From Caryophanales bacterium UBA2753 (GTDB taxonomy: Bacteria > Bacillota_I > Bacilli_A > RFN20 > CAG-826): a DNA stretch of 14,537 bases. The stretch covers positions 1 through 14,537 of the forward strand of contig DEJH01000045.1 in NCBI GenBank assembly GCA_002353275.1, read 5' to 3'. Each line of letters opens with the position of its first letter. Position 1 is the stretch's first letter. The notes beneath the pieces were generated by a model. It ran no database searches and had not been told where the DNA came from. It saw only the letters and a list, made by a program, of their open reading frames with translations. The translations under genes were made by a program, and so were the position numbers. This document shows positions 13,402 to 14,537 of the stretch, one piece after another.

Positions 13402-14537
13402 ATGAAAATATTATTTAAAAACGCAAAAATTTTAACGATGGTGGATGATAAAATCATCGACGGTCATTTAGTGGTCACCGATAATAAGATTTCTTATATT
13501 GGTTCTATTTTACCTACTGGTTTATTTGATCAAGTTATTGATTGTGAAGGTAATTTAATCATGCCTGGCTTTAAAAACGCTCATGCGCATAGTGCGATGA
13601 CATTTTTAAGAAGCAAGGCTGATGATTCTAATTTACATGATTGGTTATTTGATGAAATCTTCCCTAGAGAAGCTAATTTAAAAGAGGGTCACGTTAAAGA
13701 ACTTTCTAAAGTTGCAATTTTAGAATATCTCACTAGTGGTATTACTGCTTGCTTAGACCAATATTTCTTCCCTCAGGAATTTGCTGACACTTGTCATGAA
13801 TTTGGCTATCGAAGTGTTTCTTTAGCAATGTATGATCCCGAAAGTAGAAAAGAAGAAGAAATATATCGCTTAATTAAAGATAATAATTATTCAACTTCAT
13901 TAGCGACTTTTGTTCTTGGACTACATTCTGAATACACTCCAACTGAAGAGATGTTTGTTACTACTAAGAAATTATTAGATGAAACAAAATTACCATTTTA
14001 TGTGCATCTTAGTGAAACTAAAGCAGAAACAGATGAATGTATAAAAAGAAGAAAAATGACCCCAATGGAATTCTTTGTTTCTCGAGGAATGTTTGATAAT
14101 GGTGGAGCGATATTCCATGGCGTTTATTTATCTAGTCATGACATGGAATTAATCAAGAAATATGATGTCACTGTTGTCTCTAATCCAAGCAGTAATATGA
14201 AACTAGCTAGTGGAATAGCGGACATTAAGGGAATGCTTGATAGAGGAATTAGAGTTGCATTAGGCACTGATAGCGCCGCTAGTAATAATGCTTTAGATAT
14301 GTTTAGAGAAATGTATCTAGTGACTGGATTACAAAAATTAAAGAATATGGATCCAGTTTCTATCCCGGCTTTTGAAGTTTTGAAAATGGCGACGGTTAAT
14401 GGAGCCCTTGCGATGGGATTAAAAGACTCTGATGTTTTAGCGGTTGGTAAAAACGCCGACTTAATCATGATTGATTTATCTCGTCCGAGTATGCAACCTA
14501 TTAATAACCTCATCAATAACCTCGTTTATAGTGGTTC
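13402..14537 (+). CDS. Amidohydrolase, MTA/SAH deaminase (MtaD) type, 3' end cut by the window
   Basis: 378 complete codons, with the C terminus beyond the window edge. The protein opens with a beta-sandwich half typical of the cytosine-deaminase-like amidohydrolases. Metal ligands are visible: His61 and His63 ('NAHAHS'), His202 ('YVHLSET', with Glu205), and Asp290 ('LGTDSAASNN'); His239 ('FHGVYL') is the catalytic His. 'NPSSNMKLASGIA' follows, as in 5'-methylthioadenosine / S-adenosylhomocysteine deaminases, which turn these nucleosides into inosyl products in methionine salvage. Related TRZ/ATZ and guanine deaminases cannot be excluded. Typical family length is about 420-440, so some 50 residues are missing. 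The ATG is set by the -10 box 9 bases upstream. A minus-strand frame over 14136-14516 is a shadow of this gene. Confidence 0.88.
   Translation, partial: MKILFKNAKILTMVDDKIIDGHLVVTDNKISYIGSILPTGLFDQVIDCEGNLIMPGFKNAHAHSAMTFLRSKADDSNLHDWLFDEIFPREANLKEGHVKELSKVAILEYLTSGITACLDQYFFPQEFADTCHEFGYRSVSLAMYDPESRKEEEIYRLIKDNNYSTSLATFVLGLHSEYTPTEEMFVTTKKLLDETKLPFYVHLSETKAETDECIKRRKMTPMEFFVSRGMFDNGGAIFHGVYLSSHDMELIKKYDVTVVSNPSSNMKLASGIADIKGMLDRGIRVALGTDSAASNNALDMFREMYLVTGLQKLKNMDPVSIPAFEVLKMATVNGALAMGLKDSDVLAVGKNADLIMIDLSRPSMQPINNLINNLVYSG

Noticed and set aside
14136..14516. Minus-strand frame of 126 residues at the right edge
   Set aside because: It lies opposite the amidohydrolase, whose metal-binding motifs are in order across the same bases.
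1..14537. CRISPR array, insertion sequence, integrase or prophage remains
   Set aside because: No regularly spaced repeats, transposase motifs or terminal inverted repeats with target duplications are visible, and the tRNA genes show no attached duplicate ends.

Overview
The window looks like the chromosome of a low-GC Gram-positive bacterium. It is AT-rich, densely packed, and almost entirely on the plus strand. Thirteen of the fifteen complete genes end in TAA and two in TGA; none ends in TAG. Tryptophan is always TGG and no frame needs TGA as a sense codon, so the code is the standard one and not the Mycoplasma code. The SPFH/zinc-ribbon operon resembles ydjGHI of Bacillus, and the small genome style fits uncultured Bacilli close to Mollicutes (RF39 or Acholeplasma-like gut lineages). 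That placement is inference from gene content and composition.

Region 1 (1-4998) is a five-gene operon: an SPFH-domain protein with two C-terminal zinc ribbons, a four-helix membrane protein, a zinc-ribbon/helical-repeat protein, a 572-residue coiled-coil protein with a C-terminal membrane segment, and an 80-residue very acidic protein. A clear terminator closes it. The first three parts resemble the membrane-stress complex YdjGHI of Bacillus; the last two parts are unfamiliar. This is the best candidate here for an undescribed system.

Region 2 (4999-7080) holds a two-gene unit, a metal-permease-like protein with a His-rich loop and a DUF1295-type membrane enzyme. It is followed by a tandem tRNA-Ile2(CAT) and tRNA-Ser(TGA) and a terminator. 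The tRNA-Ile2 has a non-canonical T arm.

Region 3 (7081-11610) is a run of six tightly spaced genes: an Rsm22/METTL17-like ribosome-associated protein with an apparent Fe-S cysteine set, an Sfp-type phosphopantetheinyl transferase, an esterase, a CmpB-like membrane protein, a YghO-like acetyltransferase and an ASCH-domain protein. It ends in a UUCG-loop terminator. Their functions (translation, acyl-carrier activation, ester hydrolysis, acyl transfer) do not form one obvious pathway.

Region 4 (11611-14537) has a PlsC-like acyltransferase, a small secreted protein of unknown function, a bidirectional terminator shared with a convergent minus-strand tRNA-Ser(GCT), and the first 378 codons of an MtaD/SAH-deaminase-type amidohydrolase that runs off the window. 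A perfect 16-base palindrome sits upstream of its promoter.

Several genes that begin transcription units lack a Shine-Dalgarno sequence and have a -10 box ending 6-9 bases before the ATG, so they are probably read from leaderless or near-leaderless mRNAs. Genes inside the first operon carry strong Shine-Dalgarno sequences.
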